From Scandinavium vulneris_A (GTDB lineage Bacteria > Pseudomonadota > Gammaproteobacteria > Enterobacterales > Enterobacteriaceae), in the NCBI GenBank assembly GCA_046518185.1, contig JBKGRZ010000002.1, positions 248,001-312,000 on the forward strand: DNA of 64,000 nucleotides, written 5' to 3'. The notes beneath the pieces were generated by a model that was given only the letters and a program-made list of their open reading frames with translations, searched no databases and was not told the DNA's origin. Position numbers and translations under genes: made by a program. Every line of letters begins with the position of its first letter. The stretch's first letter is position 1. Shown piece by piece: positions 61,504-64,000 of this stretch.

Positions 61504-62898
61504 ATGCCTGACAATAAAAAACAGGGATATTCCAACAAGGCAATTACGTTTTTTGTCTGTTTTCTCGCAGCACTGGCGGGACTACTGTTCGGCCTTGATA
61601 TCGGTGTGATTGCCGGCGCGTTGCCGTTTATCGCCCATGAGTTCCAGATTGACTCACACACCCAGGAGTGGGTCGTTAGCTCAATGATGTTTGGTGCCGC
61701 CGTCGGTGCCGTCGGCAGCGGTTGGCTCTCCTATCGTCTTGGCCGTAAAAAAAGCCTGATGATCGGTGCCGTCCTGTTCGTGCTCGGTTCACTGTGCTCC
61801 GCCGCGGCACCGAACGTCGAAGTGCTGCTGATGTCTCGCGTGCTGCTCGGCCTCGCGGTCGGCGTGGCATCGTATACCGCCCCGCTTTATCTGTCTGAAA
61901 TCGCGCCGGAAAAAATTCGCGGCAGCATGATTTCGATGTATCAACTGATGATCACCATCGGTATTCTCGCGGCCTATCTGTCTGATACCGCCTTCAGCTA
62001 TAGCGGCGCCTGGCGCTGGATGCTTGGGGTTATCATCATCCCGGCCGTGCTGCTGCTGATTGGTGTGTTCTTCCTGCCGGACAGCCCGCGCTGGTATGCA
62101 GCGAAACGTCGCTTCAACGATGCCGAGCGCGTCCTGCAACGCCTGCGCGACACCAGCGCTGAAGCGAAACACGAGCTGGAAGAGATCCGCGAAAGCCTGA
62201 AAGTTAAACAGTCCGGCTGGGCGCTGTTCAAAGACAACAGCAACTTCCGTCGCGCGGTATTCCTTGGCGTGCTGTTGCAGGTGATGCAGCAGTTCACCGG
62301 GATGAACGTAATCATGTATTACGCGCCGAAAATCTTTGAACTGGCGGGTTATACCAATACCACCGAACAGATGTGGGGCACGGTCATTGTCGGCCTGACT
62401 AACGTGCTGGCGACCTTCATTGCTATCGGACTGGTGGACAGATGGGGCCGTAAACCGACGCTGGTGCTGGGCTTCCTGGTGATGGCGGCCGGTATGGGCG
62501 TGCTGGGTACCATGATGCATAACGGGATCCACTCCCCGAGTGCACAGTACTTCGCGGTCGGTATGCTGCTGATGTTTATCGTTGGTTTTGCAATGAGTGC
62601 CGGGCCGCTGATTTGGGTCCTGTGTTCTGAAATCCAGCCGCTAAAAGGGCGTGATTTTGGTATCACCTGCTCTACCGCGACCAACTGGATTGCCAACATG
62701 ATCGTCGGAGCAACCTTCCTGACCATGCTGAATACGCTCGGCAACGCCAACACCTTCTGGGTCTACGGTGCGCTGAACCTGTTCTTCATCGTCCTGACGC
62801 TGTGGCTGGTTCCGGAAACCAAACACGTGTCGCTGGAGCACATCGAACGCAACCTGATGAAAGGCCGTCCGCTGCGCGAGATTGGCGCACAGAACTAA
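61504..62898 (+). CDS. galP: Galactose:proton symporter GalP
   Basis: 464 residues, E. coli length; 12-helix MFS sugar porter. Signatures: GLLFGLDIGVIAGALPF in helix 1, GRKKS and RWGRK loops, PLYLSEIAPEKIRGS, QQFTGMNVIMYY in helix 7, and PETKHVSLEHIE at the C-terminus. Imports galactose and glucose. GGAGGG precedes ATG 61504. It could also import galactose released extracellularly, but the LacZ-type enzyme of this window is intracellular. Confidence 0.97.
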   Translation: MPDNKKQGYSNKAITFFVCFLAALAGLLFGLDIGVIAGALPFIAHEFQIDSHTQEWVVSSMMFGAAVGAVGSGWLSYRLGRKKSLMIGAVLFVLGSLCSAAAPNVEVLLMSRVLLGLAVGVASYTAPLYLSEIAPEKIRGSMISMYQLMITIGILAAYLSDTAFSYSGAWRWMLGVIIIPAVLLLIGVFFLPDSPRWYAAKRRFNDAERVLQRLRDTSAEAKHELEEIRESLKVKQSGWALFKDNSNFRRAVFLGVLLQVMQQFTGMNVIMYYAPKIFELAGYTNTTEQMWGTVIVGLTNVLATFIAIGLVDRWGRKPTLVLGFLVMAAGMGVLGTMMHNGIHSPSAQYFAVGMLLMFIVGFAMSAGPLIWVLCSEIQPLKGRDFGITCSTATNWIANMIVGATFLTMLNTLGNANTFWVYGALNLFFIVLTLWLVPETKHVSLEHIERNLMKGRPLREIGAQN

Positions 62899-62904
62899 GT
62901 TTCA

Positions 62905-62935
62905 GGCTTCCCTCCCTCAGGAGGGAAGCCTTCTC
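62905..62935 (+). terminator. Terminator of galP
   Basis: Perfect 11-bp stem GGCTTCCCTCC / GGAGGGAAGCC with 4-nt loop, followed by TTCTCTT. Confidence 0.88.
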
Positions 62936-62972
62936 TTGCACTCCCCGTTTCCCCGCTTTATCCTTTTGCGCT

Positions 62973-63473
62973 ATGAAGACCCCTCGCCTCCCCATTGCCA
63001 TTCAGCAAGCCGTTATGCGCAGCCTGCGGGAAAAGCTCGCCCAGGCGAATCTCAAGCTTGGCCGCGACTACCCCGAACCGAAACTGACGTGGCAACAGCG
63101 CGGCACCTCGGCGGGCACCGCCTGGCTGGAGAGCTACGAAATCCGCCTTAACCCGGTGCTTCTCATGGAAAATCAGCAGGCATTCATCGAGGAAGTCGTG
63201 CCGCACGAGCTGGCGCACCTGCTGGTGTGGAAACGCTTTGGCCGCGTGGCGCCGCACGGTAAAGAGTGGAAATGGATGATGGAGAGCGTACTGGGCGTCC
63301 CCGCTCGCCGCACACACCAGTTCGAGCTGGAATCGGTGCGCAAGAATACCTTCCCCTATCGCTGCGGTTGCCAGCAGCATCAACTCACCGTCCGTCGTCA
63401 TAACCGCGTCCTGCGCGGCGAGGCGGTTTATCGCTGCGTGCATTGCGGGACACCGCTGGTGGCGGAAAAGTAA
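62973..63473 (+). CDS. sprT: SprT, zinc metalloprotease-like protein
   Basis: 166 residues of the SprT family (also found in eukaryotic Spartan). Metallopeptidase motif VVPHELAHLL (H78, E79, H82) and a C-terminal zinc ribbon with CGCQQH and CVHCG. Role in E. coli is poorly defined. ATG 62973 begins MKTPRLPIAIQQAV as in E. coli; no clear ribosome-binding site. Lies between galP and endA. Confidence 0.93.
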   Translation: MKTPRLPIAIQQAVMRSLREKLAQANLKLGRDYPEPKLTWQQRGTSAGTAWLESYEIRLNPVLLMENQQAFIEEVVPHELAHLLVWKRFGRVAPHGKEWKWMMESVLGVPARRTHQFELESVRKNTFPYRCGCQQHQLTVRRHNRVLRGEAVYRCVHCGTPLVAEK

Positions 63474-63567
63474 CCTTCAGAATTAACTGGAAGTTTTCTG
63501 ATCTGACTGATTGCATCTGACAACAGCATTCGCTACGTTGCGGGCTCGTTTTGACACGGAGTTCGTG

Positions 63568-64000
63568 ATGTCCCGTAAATCTGTTCTGGCGCTGGCATTT
63601 TTTACCAGCGTTCTTTCTGGCCAGGCACTGGCCGACGGTATTAACAGTTTTTCCCAGGCAAAAGCCGCCGGTGTGAAGGTCAACGCTGACGTTCCCGGTG
63701 ATTTTTACTGCGGTTGTAAAATCAACTGGCAAGGCAAGAAAGGTGTTATCGACCTGGAATCGTGCGGTTATAAAGTACGTAAAAATGAAACCCGCGCCAG
63801 CCGCGTCGAGTGGGAACATGTGATGCCCGCCTGGCAGTTCGGACACCTGCTGCAATGCTGGCAGGACGGCGGACGGAAAAACTGCGCCAAAGATCCGGTC
63901 TATCGCAAGATTGAAAGCGACATGCATAACCTGCAACCCGCCGTAGGCGAGGTGAATGGCGACCGGAATAACTTTATGTACAGTCAGTGGAACGGCGGTG
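63568..64000 (+). CDS. endA: Periplasmic DNA-specific endonuclease I, 3' end outside window
   Basis: First 144 codons; no stop before the right edge, so the gene is cut by the window. Signal peptide MSRKSVLALAFFTSVLSGQALA, then GINSFSQAKAA, FYCGCKINWQGKKG and the nuclease core VEWEHVMPAWQFG with the catalytic His, followed by NLQPAVGEVNGDRNNFMYSQW. E. coli EndA is about 235 residues and cuts double-stranded DNA in the periplasm. The signal-peptide region differs from E. coli while the mature part is highly similar. Confidence 0.96.
   Translation, partial: MSRKSVLALAFFTSVLSGQALADGINSFSQAKAAGVKVNADVPGDFYCGCKINWQGKKGVIDLESCGYKVRKNETRASRVEWEHVMPAWQFGHLLQCWQDGGRKNCAKDPVYRKIESDMHNLQPAVGEVNGDRNNFMYSQWNGG

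Overview
The window is chromosomal DNA of a member of the Enterobacteriaceae close to Escherichia, Citrobacter and Enterobacter. Gene content and order follow the 65-66 minute region of E. coli (glyU, ygeR/actS, idi, lysS, prfB, recJ, dsbC, xerD, fldB, ygfX, sdhE, ygfZ, trhA, yqfB, bglA, ygfF, gcvPHT, ubiI, ubiH, pepP, ygfB, zapA, ssrS, fau, serA, rpiA, argP, yggE, argO, mscS, fbaA, pgk, epd, cmtBA-ygg cluster, tktA, loiP, speB, speA, yqgB, metK, galP, sprT, endA). Many protein lengths equal the E. coli ones (GcvP 957, Pgk 387, XerD 298, SpeA 658, GalP 464). The species cannot be fixed from the sequence alone, but it is not E. coli K-12.

Layout. 1-2300: the end of a PfkB sugar kinase, tRNA-Gly(CCC), the ActS amidase activator and Idi. 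2340-9720: translation (LysS, RF2 with its programmed +1 frameshift), DNA repair and recombination (RecJ, XerD), disulfide isomerisation (DsbC), flavodoxin FldB and the SdhE/YgfX pair. 9969-15562: YgfZ, an inserted unit (AraC-type regulator, ERIC element, AzlC, AzlD, histidine-box desaturase-like protein, strong terminator), then TrhA with a FabR-like operator, and YqfB. 15595-23298: an RpiR-type regulator beside bglA, then the glycine cleavage operon gcvTHP. 23719-31601: ubiquinone hydroxylases UbiI/UbiH with PepP and YgfB; ZapA, 6S RNA, 5-formyl-THF cyclo-ligase, SerA, RpiA. 31761-36358: ArgP, YggE, ArgO, an orphan TRAP-type binding protein, MscS. 36550-39953: epd-pgk-fbaA behind a Cra-type operator.

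40608-47270 is an inserted three-gene carbohydrate island: a LacZ-type beta-galactosidase, a 669-residue protein of unrecognised family that resembles alpha/alpha-barrel sugar-active enzymes, and a GPH-family permease. It is followed by the cmtB-cmtA-yggP-yggF-yggD-yggC operon (mannitol-type PTS plus a sugar-phosphate dehydrogenase, a class II FBPase, an MtlR-type regulator and a P-loop kinase-like protein), then tktA, loiP, speA/speB, metK, galP, sprT and the 5' part of endA.

Most of the window is a core backbone of central carbon metabolism, one-carbon/glycine/serine metabolism, polyamines and methionine. The accessory material is confined to the AraC/AzlCD/desaturase unit, the RpiR regulator, the orphan TRAP binding protein and the LacZ island. 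The first and last of these are the best candidates for undescribed biology. No phage, insertion sequence, CRISPR array or defence island was seen.
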